Source: Oehlia diaphana
Taxonomy: Eukaryota; Glomeromycota; Glomeromycetes; Glomerales; Glomeraceae
DNA: 64,000 nucleotides
Assembly (NCBI GenBank): GCA_003833135.1
Contig: QZLH01000109.1
Coordinates: forward strand, 24,943-88,942
Reading direction: 5' to 3'
Position 1 is the stretch's first letter. Each line of letters begins with the position of its first letter. Of this stretch, positions 47,459-59,519 are shown piece by piece. The notes under the pieces were generated by a model. The model was not told the origin of the DNA. It did not search any database and worked only from the letters and a program-made list of their open reading frames with translations. Made by a program: the position numbers and the translations under genes.

Positions 47459-48160
47459 CTAACAATTATGTTCGTAATTTTGAATCCATTTAGTTTGAAC
47501 AAACCACTCCCACAATTTATTTGTCTTATTAACATCTATTCTAAGGAGTTTTTGTGCATCACACTTGCGAAATGGTAATGATTTTTCCATAGCTGTTCTG
47601 GCAGAGGAAATTAGTATGTATTTTGCTAAAAGGTATTGAAAAGGTGTAAGTCTTAATGTTGTAACTACGCGAGCTTCTTTAGGATGTAAATAGTCATAAT
47701 ACGGGAATTGTATTATAGACCGAGGTTCTGAACTCCAATTGACTTTTGGAGTAATTTTTTTAAGTATTGATTTGTCAAGTTTTAAGAGTTCAATCATTTC
47801 CCATAATTCATAGATTGAAATATTAAGAAGATGTAGATTTTTATCAGTTACAATTGATTCATACCATTTCCTTCTGCTTTTTTTATCAAATTGATTAGAA
47901 TTTCCTGATTTTCTCGAATAAGGATTTTTCCTAATTTTATTATTAGGTAGAAGCTTACTAGAGTGATTTACGTCAACGCTAGAAGAGGTAGATTTATTCG
48001 ATAAAGGCTTTTCATACTCCTTTTCCGAATCTTTAATCAATTTTAGTAATTCCGGAGATGCGTCGCAAAGTCGCATTCTATATTTATTCGATTTACTACT
48101 AATCAATGATGTTGATGGTGGCGCGAAAGAATTGATGTTGTTGATAGTAGAAGATTGCAT
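47459..48160 (-). CDS. SWIRM-domain protein (fungal Fun19/Laf-like)
   Basis: A single exon of 233 residues starts MQSSTINNINSFAPPSTS. The first 140 residues are polar, Ser- and Lys-rich, probably disordered, with basic patches (KIRKNPYSRKSGN, KKSRRKW). The C-terminal 85 residues form a SWIRM domain: FPYYDYLHPKEARVVTTLRL, TPFQYLLAKYILISSA, FRKCDAQKLLRIDVNKTNKL and WEWFVQTKWI. SWIRM domains bind DNA or partner proteins in chromatin complexes. The D-A-Q-K-L-x-R-I-D-V-N-K-T block followed by W-x-W-F-V is the form seen in small yeast proteins such as Fun19 and the Laf proteins of histone-deacetylase complexes, rather than in Swi3 or LSD1, which are far larger. No SANT or oxidase domain is present. 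The start is the first ATG after in-frame AT-rich sequence, and the gene looks intact. Confidence 0.88.
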   Translation of the reverse strand: MQSSTINNINSFAPPSTSLISSKSNKYRMRLCDASPELLKLIKDSEKEYEKPLSNKSTSSSVDVNHSSKLLPNNKIRKNPYSRKSGNSNQFDKKSRRKWYESIVTDKNLHLLNISIYELWEMIELLKLDKSILKKITPKVNWSSEPRSIIQFPYYDYLHPKEARVVTTLRLTPFQYLLAKYILISSARTAMEKSLPFRKCDAQKLLRIDVNKTNKLWEWFVQTKWIQNYEHNC

Positions 48161-48768
48161 TGAAAAATTCTTTCGATAATTTTTGTTTTAGGAAGTAAAA
48201 GAATTTTTTGGTTTTTTTTTTTACAAGATGGGTATTTATTACGCGTTATTTACACAAGAAAATTTTCAGAATCAAGATAAATTAAAGTTTATGCGATTAA
48301 ATTAAAAAAAAAAAAAATTAAATATAATAATAATAGATTTTGCGATTTGTCTATTTTTTATCAAAATTATTTATTATATCTGGATAATTGTTGTTTTCTT
48401 TTTATTCAATATAATTAATTATATATATATATATATCACCAAAACATAATTATGTAACATAACAATCGATTTAAATCAGATAATAAACGTGGAACGTGGG
48501 TTTATATGATACTAGTACAGGCAAATGTTTTATTGTAAAAAGGGAGTTCATACGAAGAAAATCTATACAAACAATTATCATGGCCACTTTACCATATTTT
48601 TTATTATTATCAGTCATTATTTGATCTATGAATAAAATTCGGCCCGTAAATCGCATAGAAAACAATTATTTCGACAAAACAATTAATGAACTATAGTTTT
48701 TCATAAACGTAATTCAATGCATATTATTGCATATTATTGCATAACATAAATTTATTCTTCTTACGGCA

Positions 48769-48961
48769 GGCCGATGAGGAGATATTCCTTTACTATGGAT
48801 ACACGAGTAATGAAATTACAAGGGCATGTGAACATGCTAAAAAACAGCAAAATATTTTACCAATGTTTTATTTAGCCGCGATTTATTTTTTATTTCATGG
48901 TAAAATAAAAGAACGTGACGTGCGGATTACATTCTACAAATTCCTTTGTTTAATTGAATAA
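48769..48961 (+). pseudogene. Unrecognised protein fragment (possible terminal exon)
   Basis: After an acceptor-like TTACGGCAG a frame reads ADEEIFLYYGYTSNEITRAC, EHAKKQQNILPMFYLAAIYF and ends KFLCLIE. Composition is protein-like. No upstream exon was found in the 600 bp shared with the SWIRM gene's 5' side. It may be a terminal exon of a lost gene. The family is not recognised. Confidence 0.3.
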
Positions 48962-51100
48962 CGAATTAAAACCACCGACATTTCCTGTCCAATGACGACC
49001 ATTTTCATTGTCCTTCCAATATATACAGTATATATTTCGTGAAAGATTAGATCATGTAAATATTTAATACTTGAACCTGATACTTTTAAATTGATATCAA
49101 CAAGGATATTACCATAATATTACTATAATTAGAATAATAACTTGCCAGATATGAAAACAAAAAAATTCTTTTATAATACAGTAATAATTATTATTATTAT
49201 TACAAATGTGTCACATCAGCGATCCCGTCTAATATGTTCTGAACTTTTTTAAAAAAAGGTAAAGAATTCATATTTTGAAACAAAACAATAATTTATATAA
49301 TTTATAAAATAACTATATTAGGAATAGTAACGTAAAATTATTAAACTTAGTATGGTAGTACGTTAGAACAAAGAAAAAAAAATTTTAATTTTAGGAATTT
49401 CTTATTTTAAAATCTTTTCATTTTTCTTCTCCTCTTAGTAAAATGATATCATATGCGATAAAAAGGTGCATATAATTGATTTTATCAACTTTAGCATATT
49501 GAATTACATTTCTCGTTGATTGGTAAGATTTATTCACCCGTGTGAAACCTTACATCATTTGTATTATTATAAAGTTATTGTATTGTTTTAACAGCACATA
49601 AAAACATTGAATAATTATTTATTGTTATTATATTTTCGTCTTAAATTACTAATTATTAATTTATTAATTTTTTAAATTGATTTTTTCATTTGGATTAGAA
49701 TTTTTATTTACCGATTTTGAGTAAATATTTCTTTTTGTATCATTCAAACTTGTTTTGGTAAGTATCATTTTAAAGATCTTGACCGGCTGATTTATTCTTG
49801 AATTAACTTGTTGAAAAAGATAACTCACCCCATTTTTAATTACAATTAAAGTGAAATTTACTAAGATTCGAAATTTCAAATACGCGTACTTTGAATATTT
49901 ATTGAAATGTATATTTTAGGTATTTCCTTCCATCCTCCAAAAGAGTATTGATCGATAAAGGCTTAACCTAATTTAATTAAGCGTTTTGGGATGAAAAAAT
50001 TTAAACTTTTTAATTTACACTACGATAGTTCATTTTAATGGTGCCCATAAGCATAATCTTGGCAAAAATCATTTGAAACAATTTCCTTTTACGCAGATGG
50101 AAAAGTTCTAGGCGTCTAAATAATGAATTGCGCAGCATAACAATATGATCATCGAGGACGAACTTTTTTAATAGTGATTTAAAAATTATGAATATATGTT
50201 TGTTATAATGAAATTAAACGAATAAACGTTTCGCATGACTTTTCTTGAGTCGGTTTGGTTCGGACTTCGGAACGGTTTTTATTATGGTTAAAAATAGTTT
50301 TAAACCCAGGAGACTCTGAGTCTTCTGAATTTAGATCGATTCAAGAATTAATTGACTACATCAATTTCTGCGGGCGATGAAACATTTCGGATTCGTTTCG
50401 CCTACTCATAAAGCCACTTCTTTTGATTTACGGAAAAATAACTAAAAGGCAACTTGATCATTTTCATGTTTTGAGTAGAAGCTGAATCCGTTATACAGTC
50501 ACGTAATTTTTTGATTTAATTATTTATTTTTATCATAATTAATTGATTATTTAAATTATATTCATTTATATGTCCTTGAATAAATTTTACGATAATTCAT
50601 TCATTCATTATACAGTATACTTTAAAATATTTTACTTTTTTACGTTAATTATTTCCGTGTCTTCGTATCCATCCGTATCATTCAAACAATAATTATGTAT
50701 GAAATTAAACACACGCATATCTTTCTTTGAAAGGAACATAGAGACGTTATTATTTCGATTAATTTAGATTACAGGCTAAATGATTTCATATTTGTTTTTT
50801 CTTTAGTTAATTCGTTTCATAATTTACACAAAGATGTTGAAATGGCGCGATATTTCTTTATTTATAATATTTATAATTTATTTCCGTGATTTCCACGATT
50901 TTCCACGATTTCATGCGTACCCTTATTCGTTTCATTTGTCTTTTTATTGTTTGTATGTTGCTGCGCAATGTTTAAAAATTAGATATAAAAGCAACCATAA
51001 AACAGTCACGGTCAAAAATAAGAATATGAAAAGATATTCTAACAAAAATTTAAGATATGAATTATGATTTAATTTCATTAACAAAAAAAAAAAAAAATAA
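48962..51100. other. Intergenic, no gene seen
   Basis: AT-rich. The frame at 50834-51067 is Phe/Tyr-rich without recognisable features. Nothing else is supported. Confidence 0.4.
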
Positions 51101-51119
51101 TTCCCTTCAAAATCATCAA

Positions 51120-51300
51120 AACCGTCTCCCCCAAACCATCCTCAAAACCGTCCTCCTAACCATCCTAACCGTCCTAACCGTCCTTACCGTCTTCAAGACC
51201 ATCCTAATTATCCATCAAAATCATCCATCAAAAATCGCCTATCCTAATCGTCCATCAAAACCGGCTCCATCAAAACCTCTATCAAACCCGTTCTCAATAC
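51120..51300. repeat. Degenerate minisatellite of AACCGTCCT / CATCCTAA words
   Basis: About 180 bp of pyrimidine-rich sequence repeats AACCGTCCT, AACCATCCT and CATCAAAA with drift. It is open in one frame for 91 codons, but that product is only a translation of the repeat (TVLTVLTV). Confidence 0.6.
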
Positions 51301-51332
51301 CCGTTCCTCGAAAAAAAAAAAATTATGGTTAG

Positions 51333-53219
51333 TTAAGATGAATTAATTAAAATGAATTTATCCAAATTACAACTCTCAAACTAATTTAATCTTTTTGCAA
51401 TCTATAGTATACGAAGTAATCTGCTTCATTCTTTTCCGTTTTCGTTTCACTTTTAAAAACTTTACCCAAAAATAAGATTAAACAAAAACGCTTTTTTATA
51501 TGTAAAAATAAATTTTTCAATCAAATAAATAAGAATATGATTTTATTATAAAATGTAATGAATGTGATCTCTAAGAATTATTATTAATTTAAATTTAGGT
51601 ACAATATCTGCTGCGCCATCTTATAAAACTAAGTTATAAAATCGCTGATTATCCTACACGAAAAATTTTAAATATAATTTCATCATGACATACTCAAAAA
51701 CTAACATTTCCCTTATTCACGTTAAAACCTGAAAATACAAACCTAATCGTCGAAATTTTGTAGCAACAATACCTGATTCCTAAATTCATTTACCCTCAAT
51801 AGTCAATGCGAAAAATATAAATTTAAAAATTAATTCTTATCAAAATAGTTTCGACCTTTGCAACAACCTTTTTAGAAAATAAAAAAAAATTCAACTAATA
51901 AAAATAGATGTGTAAGAATTAGAATTCAAAAGTTATGGCGTAAGAAATTACAAGAACATTTCTTCAAATACTTTCGAAAAAATTTGATGATAATGACGTG
52001 TTTGTGTGTCGTATGCATTTTCAACCATAAATCAAATAAATAAGCCATTTTAATTTTTTAAAGGAAGCTGCAAAAAACCTGATTGATTCTTCTGAGTTGA
52101 TCAGACGAAATAGAATATTTACGGGATGAAAAATTAATGTTTCAAAATAGAACAATAGGCCTCTTTTCTTTTTGAAAAGACTGATGATATACAGTAAATA
52201 TTTACTAAAAATAGATCAAAATTAAACTTATGCCTTTGGGTAATAACTAATTATCCAAGGTTTTGCACAAATATAGTACAGCATACCCTTGTTATATAAA
52301 ATAAGATAAATAATCATGTTCCTAATCAATTAAGTTTTTTATATGTTTATTCATTGTTCCTGAATTCAGTTTTTGTACAATAACTTTGATGTAGATCGTA
52401 CGACGACAAATGAACTAATAATATGACGGGTCGGTTTCCTGAAATATATTACAAGAATTGTAGGACAAAAATAAAAAGAGAATATTTTAAAACAAAGAGA
52501 ATATGATATGATAGTAACAAATAATTCTGACAACAATTTATACATTTTATATTTAAGAATTTTAACCACGATTTATTTATTTAACCAATAATTATTATTT
52601 TTTCATGATAACAAAAATCACTACCATTGATAGGTAGAGATAATTTAAAATCTTTTTTTTTTTAAAAAAAAAGTACTGTACTTAGTAATATTACGTAGAA
52701 TTTTGAAATTTAAGTTTCGCTTAGAATATATTAGTGACGTTTGATCTCTAGATTCTCAATACTTTATTCTTTAATCTATATGTAATACAAAGAGATTGCG
52801 AAGTAAAATTGGGAGAAAAATTATTCCACAACTAAGAATTCTTGAATTTTTACCTTGTTAAAGGCTCATCAACAAGAAATAAAAAAAAGGCTGAAAATTT
52901 TATGGACTTTTCGTGACCCGGGAATCCAGATAAATTTAAATCCACCAAATCCACCATTATAGTAGTGGCGCAACAATTACGATATCCGGATAACGTTTCT
53001 ATATAATATGGACTCAATTTTTATTAAAGTTGTACATAATTACTAATTTATGATTTAAATCTATTGAATTTTTTATTAATATTATTTTTACACGTTTAGT
53101 ACTATACTTCGTTTTTTTAAGTCATCTTTTGAGTGAAAGTGGAAAATTTACAGGTTAAAAAAAGTTGCATACGCGTCACGGCGTCACGCGTGTCACGTCT
53201 AATGAATCAACTAATTCAC
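51333..53219. other. Intergenic, no gene seen
   Basis: AT-rich with chance frames. A poly-T/poly-A hairpin lies at 52652-52671. No protein family is recognised. Confidence 0.4.
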
Positions 53220-53228
53220 GACTTCGCG

Positions 53229-53399
53229 GCAAAAGTATCGGACTTGACCCTTCTGGGGGTGTCATCTTGACCCGCTGCATGCACGTTGTCGATCACATAT
53301 ATTTTACAATACTCCATGAATAGGATCGACAACGTGCATGCGGGAGGTCAAGTTAGCACCGCGTCGCGGGTCAAGTTCGATACTTTTGCGACTTCGCGA
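53229..53399. mobile_element. MULE-like MITE with 9-bp duplication, copy 2
   Basis: The 171-bp element starts GCAAAAGTATCGGACTTGAC and ends CAAGTTCGATACTTTTGC. It is flanked by identical GACTTCGCG (53220-53228 and 53400-53408). It shares over 100 near-identical bases with 43531-43667, including the internal CACGTTGTCGATC hairpin. It has an extra GTTAGCACCGCGTCGCGGGT before the right end. Confidence 0.92.
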
Positions 53400-53752
53400 T
53401 AGTATTACACGTGGGTTAAAGTCATTTACGTATTAAGTCAGTTACGTGCTTTTCCTTTTACAGTTACGAATCAAATTCTTCACAACTAAACACGATAATT
53501 CCAACAAAATACGAAACACGATCCTAATTTATAAATAGAGGTCTTTGGTCTAAACAGTGGTTAAACTTAAAAACTTCGAAAAAATTTTTTTTTTACCCGC
53601 ACAACTATACATTTTTTTCACAACTACTCCGGAAATTATTATTAATTTGACAACTTTATTATTTACCATTTGACTTCAGAATAAGATTATAAAGTAGAAG
53701 AGTATAAGTTTATAATAAATTTGTTTGAAAGTTACTGAAAGCAACGAGGTAA

Positions 53753-54246
53753 TTTATGAAAAAAAATTATTTATGTCGTCTTTCATGGTAATTTGATAAA
53801 AAGATTATTTACTGAAAGATCAATGACTTCTTTTTCTTTTGTTAGAGATGATCGGGTCTACAAAAAAATAAATATCGGCGCTCTTCTCGCGTTCACCGCG
53901 TCCTCTTGAGAAAAAAAAATCGGGTAGAAAAAATCAGAGAGAAAGAAACCGGAGGTAAAATTGGAACAGCTTAGCTTAATTTTACGAATGAAAAGGGACT
54001 TACCCGGAACCAAAGTGCAGATCAAACCAACTTATAGTAAAGAGGATCAAGCACAATTAAAAAAAGATCTAATGTTGGCGGGCGGAGCGCCTATAAAATA
54101 AAAATCTTACGGTCCTTCAAGGTAATTTATGATAAAAAATTATTTACTATCAATGACTTCTTTTTTTTAAAAAAATGTCGTCTTTCATGGTAATTTGATA
54201 AAAAATTATTTACTAAAGATCAATGACTTCTTTTACTTTTGTTAGG
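53753..54246. repeat. Flanking direct repeats around a short open frame
   Basis: The words AATTTATGA, AAAAATTATTTA, GTCGTCTTTCATGGTAATTT and GATCAATGACTTC occur at 53753-53845 and again at 54119-54246. They bracket a 57-codon open frame. The arrangement suggests duplication of an intron-exon unit. Confidence 0.6.
53928..54101 (+). pseudogene. Unrecognised exon-like open frame
   Basis: Between an in-frame TAG at 53925 and a TAA at 54099, 57 codons read KPEVKLEQLSLILRMKRDLP, GTKVQIKPTYSKEDQAQLKK and DLMLAGGAPIK. The composition is clearly protein-like and the end looks natural. A splice acceptor-like TTTTGTTAG lies at about 53838-53846. The function is not recognised. Confidence 0.35.
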
Positions 54247-54358
54247 TCAAGAGTTTCTAAATAAAGAATCAAATATCAAGGCGAAGCTAGATCTTGTTGG
54301 CTGTATTTATTGATGAAACGTTCAAAAGATGAAAGAAGTTTACCTAGAGCTTATAAAT

Positions 54359-55041
54359 GGTTACACCCTGATTTCCCGACATCTATTTTCCAGACATACA
54401 CTTTGCCCGATTCTGATTGCCTGACATGTCGTATTACCGAATAGACTTTTTGCCGACATATCATTTTCCCTACATGATATTATACCGACAGGAAATTTGC
54501 CCGAAAATGATTTACAAAGAAAACATCTAAATGACTGATGTAATTTTTAACTTTCAGTTTATGCTAGTAATAAAATATTATTCTACATAAATTAATATTT
54601 TGTAATCAAATATGAATTGAATAATAAAATTTCTATTGAAAATAATTTATTTTTTTTAATAATAAATTTGTGTAAAAAGAAATTAAATAACATTTTTTTT
54701 AGTTTATTATTTCTGCTTTATTTTAGTATTAGCTATATAATTTATGTGTAAAAAGAAACTAATAAAAATAAAGAAATAAAAATAATGAATAAAATTTATG
54801 CTTAGTTATTTTATAAATTTAAAAATAAATACATTCGGTAAATGATTTTTGGTAAAATCACTCATTTCGTGATAATATCTTTTGGGAAAATGTCTGTCGG
54901 AAAATATGTTATCGGTATAATATCATGTCGGGAAAATGATATGTCAGTAAAAAGGTTATTTGGTAATATGACATGTCGGGCAATCAGGGTCGGGTAAAGT
55001 GTATGTCTGGAAAATGGGTGTCAGGAAATTGTCTGTCATCG
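54359..55041. mobile_element. MULE-like element with iterated CCCGACA termini, copy 2
   Basis: The 683-bp element starts GGTTACACCCTGATTTCCCG and ends GTCAGGAAATTGTCTGTCAT then CG. It is flanked by identical CTTATAAAT (54350-54358 and 55042-55050; G precedes the left copy). Its ends carry iterated TTGCCCGA, CCGACAT and their complements, as in 3193-4086. The centre is AT-rich and non-coding. Confidence 0.82.
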
Positions 55042-55565
55042 CTTATAAATATATCATAAAACTAAGAGAGTTGAAATGAATGTTTTATAAAGAAAAGGAC
55101 AACTATTTTACCAGAATTAACGCGATATCATTACAAATTGTGTACTTTTATCTGTTTCAAGTGCATATTAATTTTATTAATTTGTCAACCGTCCACTAGT
55201 TACTATTTTCCTTTGCATTCTTTTCTAATAATTTCTTATTATTATTTTTGGATTCCCTCCGATTTTTTTTCTCATGATGAGAATTGATTTTTTTGTTAAT
55301 TTTACTTGTACTATACTTGGCATGAATTTTGTCGAACCTGTATAAGATTTATAGAAGCAAATATTAACAAAAAAAATAAAAAAAAATATGAATTATCAGA
55401 ATTTTAAAGAATAAATCTGCCATATATTATAATAAAACGTTTCTTCATAAAAAAATCGCATCACTTTTAATTATTTGCATTATTTGTTAAGATCTAAAAG
55501 CAGATCATGTAGAGATTATATAGTAACAATAGATTTTTAGAATGATGAAAAAGATAATCTCCATA

Positions 55566-55690
55566 AGAAAAGTTGGTTCACCCCCCGCCATTATCGCGGT
55601 TTGGTTTACAGTTTGTTCGACTCTAGTATATAGTTTCTATGTAATTGTACTGTAACTTAGTTCACGTTGAAAATAAAAATAAAAAAAAAG
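55566..55690 (+). mobile_element. Short retroposon insertion with A-rich tail
   Basis: About 125 bp (AGAAAAGTTGGTTCACC, CCGCCATTATCGCGG, TAGTTCACGTTG) end in an A-rich tail AAAATAAAAATAAAAAAAA. They are flanked by the identical decamer AATCTCCATA (55556-55565 and 55691-55700). Tail plus target duplication is the mark of target-primed reverse transcription. It is probably the 3' end of a 5'-truncated LINE or a SINE. Confidence 0.75.
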
Positions 55691-55700
55691 AATCTCCATA

Positions 55701-58330
55701 GGTTTTGAAAAAGTAAATCTATAAATTAAAAGAAAGGAAGCTATTTTAAAATAAAAGCAACAAACCTAGTGAGTGTCATTGTTGATATATAAATAACGCA
55801 TTATAAGGATTCTCAAGCTGTAATATCGGTGTTGCTTCCTTCTAAGAATTCATTCAAAATTTCGGCTTATACATTGGATTTACTACTTTGTTGACGTATT
55901 CAGTTCGACATGCATTATCAAGTGGATGGGCTTTTAAAAGAAAAGTAAACAATCATAAAAAATTTAGAAAGTCTAGATGATAAGAATTTTATATTAAAAA
56001 ATTTAGAGTCAAGTATATCGAATGTAATTAATATATTTATCATTGGCAGCGTCCCCAGCAGATAATGAATCAATTTCGTCTTTCGTTCGATCACTTAGAT
56101 ATTGATTGCGAAACAACAAACTAAAAGAAAAAGAACTGGTGTATTGATTAGTGAAGGCATAATGACAAAATGTTCTAATGTAGAATAAAAATATACAAAG
56201 AAGATTCATAAGAAACCCAAGTTATGAGATATAATAAATGATAATTGACGGAAATTGACGATGTCATACTGTTAAAGATTCATGAATGGTAGGAGCAATT
56301 TCACGCGGGTTTGATGCTTGAGCTACAGTATTTTATTAATACGCAAAATTAATTAAATTTATTAATACAATAGTGATGATACGATAAAAAAAAATTTGGT
56401 CAAATTAATCGAGACTTTCTATTGTTATTTTTAGTACACTTGTTAGTATAATAAAGAAGGTATAATTTCATGATCAATTTTCTTGATATTATTAATATAT
56501 TTTTTTTATTAAAAGTGATGTTGAATAAAGATCAAATATATTAAAAAAAAACTTTAATGATTTTAGGAAGGATTACAGCTGAACGGCCAATACTGTTTAA
56601 ACATCCTATAGTGGTTGTGTAGGATATATTGATAGAGTACAGCTTTAAGTCATTTATGGTTTTGAAGTTATGAAGAGATTAATTGTGGTTGGCTTGTAGT
56701 TAGATATACAATTATATGATTTAAATATTTTACATACTTAATTTATAAGATCAGCAGCAATACCGTGTCTTCCATCAAGAAATATTTATCACCGAAAAAC
56801 GTCATAAGAGGAAAGAAATGAGATCTAAAGGCCGAAATTAAATAATTAAAGAGAGCTAAACGAGTTCAAACTGTTTCAAACGTTGTATCCAACACACTTG
56901 ATTTTTATTAATAAAATCTTGATAATATGGTTAGAATAAGATTATTGAGAAAATCAAGCCGTTTGTCCTGAACATTCACTTACAAGTTCAATTATGACTA
57001 GCATAATTAGGCAATGTACCTAGTGCGTTGGAGTTCGTTAAACGAAAACAATTTGGACACAAATCACAAGTTAGTGGCTCATGATTTTTCAATTATGTTA
57101 TCAGATTTGTTACTGTAGCAACATTCAAATTATATATATATTGAAGAAACTTTAGCTTTAATCTTTTATTTATTATTTATTATAGATTATTTGGTATACA
57201 TAATCGTGAATCTAGTGAAGGCAGTTAGCAGTAGTACTGATTCTTGCGTAACAACTGGTCAACTGCTACAGTTATGGTTGTAGGCATACTCAGGATTTGA
57301 GCTGATAAAAGAAGCTCAGGTGGTTAGCCTTGATTTCTTGGATATAATTATTCTTTATAGAAATTTTAATAAATTTACTTAATGTTCGGCGGTGATATAA
57401 ACAATAAAAATTCGAAACCAAATATATAATAATATTATAAAGTTGTATATTTATTGCAAGTTTACAACGGATTCGGGAGAATTTGTTGACGAGTAAGTAC
57501 AAATGTAAACTTTTATTTACCTTTATAATTAAAACAATTAAAACAATTAACTAACTTTTTTTAATAGAAATGAAATAATATTAAATCAACCTAAAAGCCG
57601 TGCTATAACTCTCTCAAAATTCTCTTGTTACTTGCAAAACTAATAATAATCAATCAAACCCATCGCGATATAGGCCTATTCTACTATTCTACCACGCTCT
57701 CCTCTTCAACAATTAGTTTACAATCAATTTAACTAAAAGATGGCTATTGTGTTTATCATATATCAGATATCGTATATGCAAATATTTTACATGTTAACAT
57801 ATCGGCTGATCAGAAAAGCCTCCCTTAATTCTATATATAAAAAACTGAGCTTAAATAGAAATTGGCTTGATTTTTCCAATCAGTCGATATGAATATTAAA
57901 AGAATTTTATCGCAAGTATCACAAGTTTACATTTTATTTATACAGAAAATTATGAATATACTCGTCAACCCAAATACCAGTATATCATAGGCTTTATTTT
58001 CTTGCCACCTCCTCCAAAAATAATTTAAGCTAATAAATAAAATATGAATTTAATTTAAAGATTTGATTTAATTTAAAAATAAATAAATAAATGTATAATC
58101 TATTTATAAACAAACGCCCGATGTGACCTTTCCATCCCCAAAATTTCCCGATTCGTATTAAACAACCATCAATATTTTACTATTAAATTAATATAAAAAC
58201 ATAATAAATCAAATAATACATCTATTTAAATAACCTATTCTAAAAGATAAAAATATAGGGACCTTTCAAGTACCTGGCTGTATTTCCTTATGATTTAAAC
58301 ATTAAACCTGATGAAAAAAGCTATAGCATC
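55701..58330. other. Intergenic, no gene seen
   Basis: AT-rich. A minus-strand frame at 56009-56209 (ends YLSDRTKDEIDSLSAGDA, then NDKYINYIRY) has some protein-like content but no recognised family. The rest is unremarkable. Confidence 0.35.
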
Positions 58331-58339
58331 ATCATCTTA

Positions 58340-58638
58340 ACAATCTATAATTGGCGCTAGAGTGTTGAATTGATATTGTGCACGTTAAGAGATAAGCACC
58401 AGTCACAGCACTTCTTGTTGTCTTCTTAGTATGCTCTTGCTGCCTTCTTAGTGTGTTTAGGATCTTGAACACATATTATTGAAGCAAATTTGTTCAAAGA
58501 TTGAGTATTAAAAAAAAATATGCTTTGATGTCATTCTTGAAAATATTCAAAACTCGACAGCATATTTGAGAAACTGTCTTCATTTAATAATACTTCCAAT
58601 GTAGGCATAATGATCGGAACGCGCAAGATACTAAACAA
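58340..58638 (-). pseudogene. Unrecognised broken gene
   Basis: After an acceptor-like TTTAG (58630s) one minus-strand frame reads ILRVPIIMPTLEVLLNEDSF and SNMLSSFEYFQE, then a TGA and a frame change at a poly-T run. It resumes with NTQSLNKFASIICVQDPKHT and KKAARAY, then a TAA and EDNKKCCDWCLSLNVHN. Both stops would be R or Q codons before a C-to-T change. The family is unknown. Confidence 0.4.
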
Positions 58639-58639
58639 T

Positions 58640-59500
58640 ACAATTAAAAAAATATGATTAGAACTTTAGTTTTGATTAAAATAAAATAATATAATTTATA
58701 TACAAAGAATACTGAAACAAATGTTGCAGGAACAATTTGTATATTGAGAAATTAAATCATTTTTAAATAAGTTAAATACCAATCACTCACCACGTTATAA
58801 TATTTTTCAAATAAAAAAGTTTTATTTTTAAAATATTCTTTATTCCCAATAAAATTAACAATTTGAATCCCGGATGTATATTACTATCCAAAAATAATTA
58901 ATTTCTTCACAACTGTTCTTTCTTATTATCAATTATTGTAGAATATGTCTAATGAATCTATCTTTCTCATCCTTCGATTCGTGATCCAAAAAATAAAAAA
59001 ATAAAAAACAAAAAAAAAAACGTTACTGTGGCTCTGATTCTTTGCCTATAAATTATTCTCAATTTTTGTGTTTGTTGCTAAATATGTTCAAAATCTAATC
59101 CATATTCCTATTAAGCTCCTATATGATTGCGTTCTTGGCCGATTTATCAAACGTAAAGACCCCTCTTTCAATTGATTTTTAATCTCCTTCTTTCTTTTGG
59201 TCGCTTCCCCAATTTCCAATAGCTTTTAATCCCACGTTTCTAACTTCTGAATTTCGATAGTGTAATCTCTAAAAATATTGCCATATTTCTTTACCATTGC
59301 TCTATTTATTTTTTTTTTCTTCTGTATTAATAAAATAAGGTAGTTGAATATTTAGTTTTGTTATAAAAGGAAGGAAGGGTCCCTAGAGGAAAATGCTACT
59401 ACAACTTTCGTTTCGAAACAAGAGCCTATCAATTCTCAGCAAATCATAAATTGCGATACAAAACTCTACCTTTTGCCCTTACGAGAAATTGTAATGAGAT
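58640..59500. other. Intergenic, no gene seen
   Basis: AT-rich with poly-A runs near 58990-59020. No protein recognised. Confidence 0.35.
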
Positions 59501-59519
59501 TATCAGATTGATTGAAATA

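Noticed and set aside
51057..51332. 91-codon frame rich in TVLTVLTV and PSKPAPSKP
   Set aside because: It translates a degenerate minisatellite; no start context, splice sites or domain.
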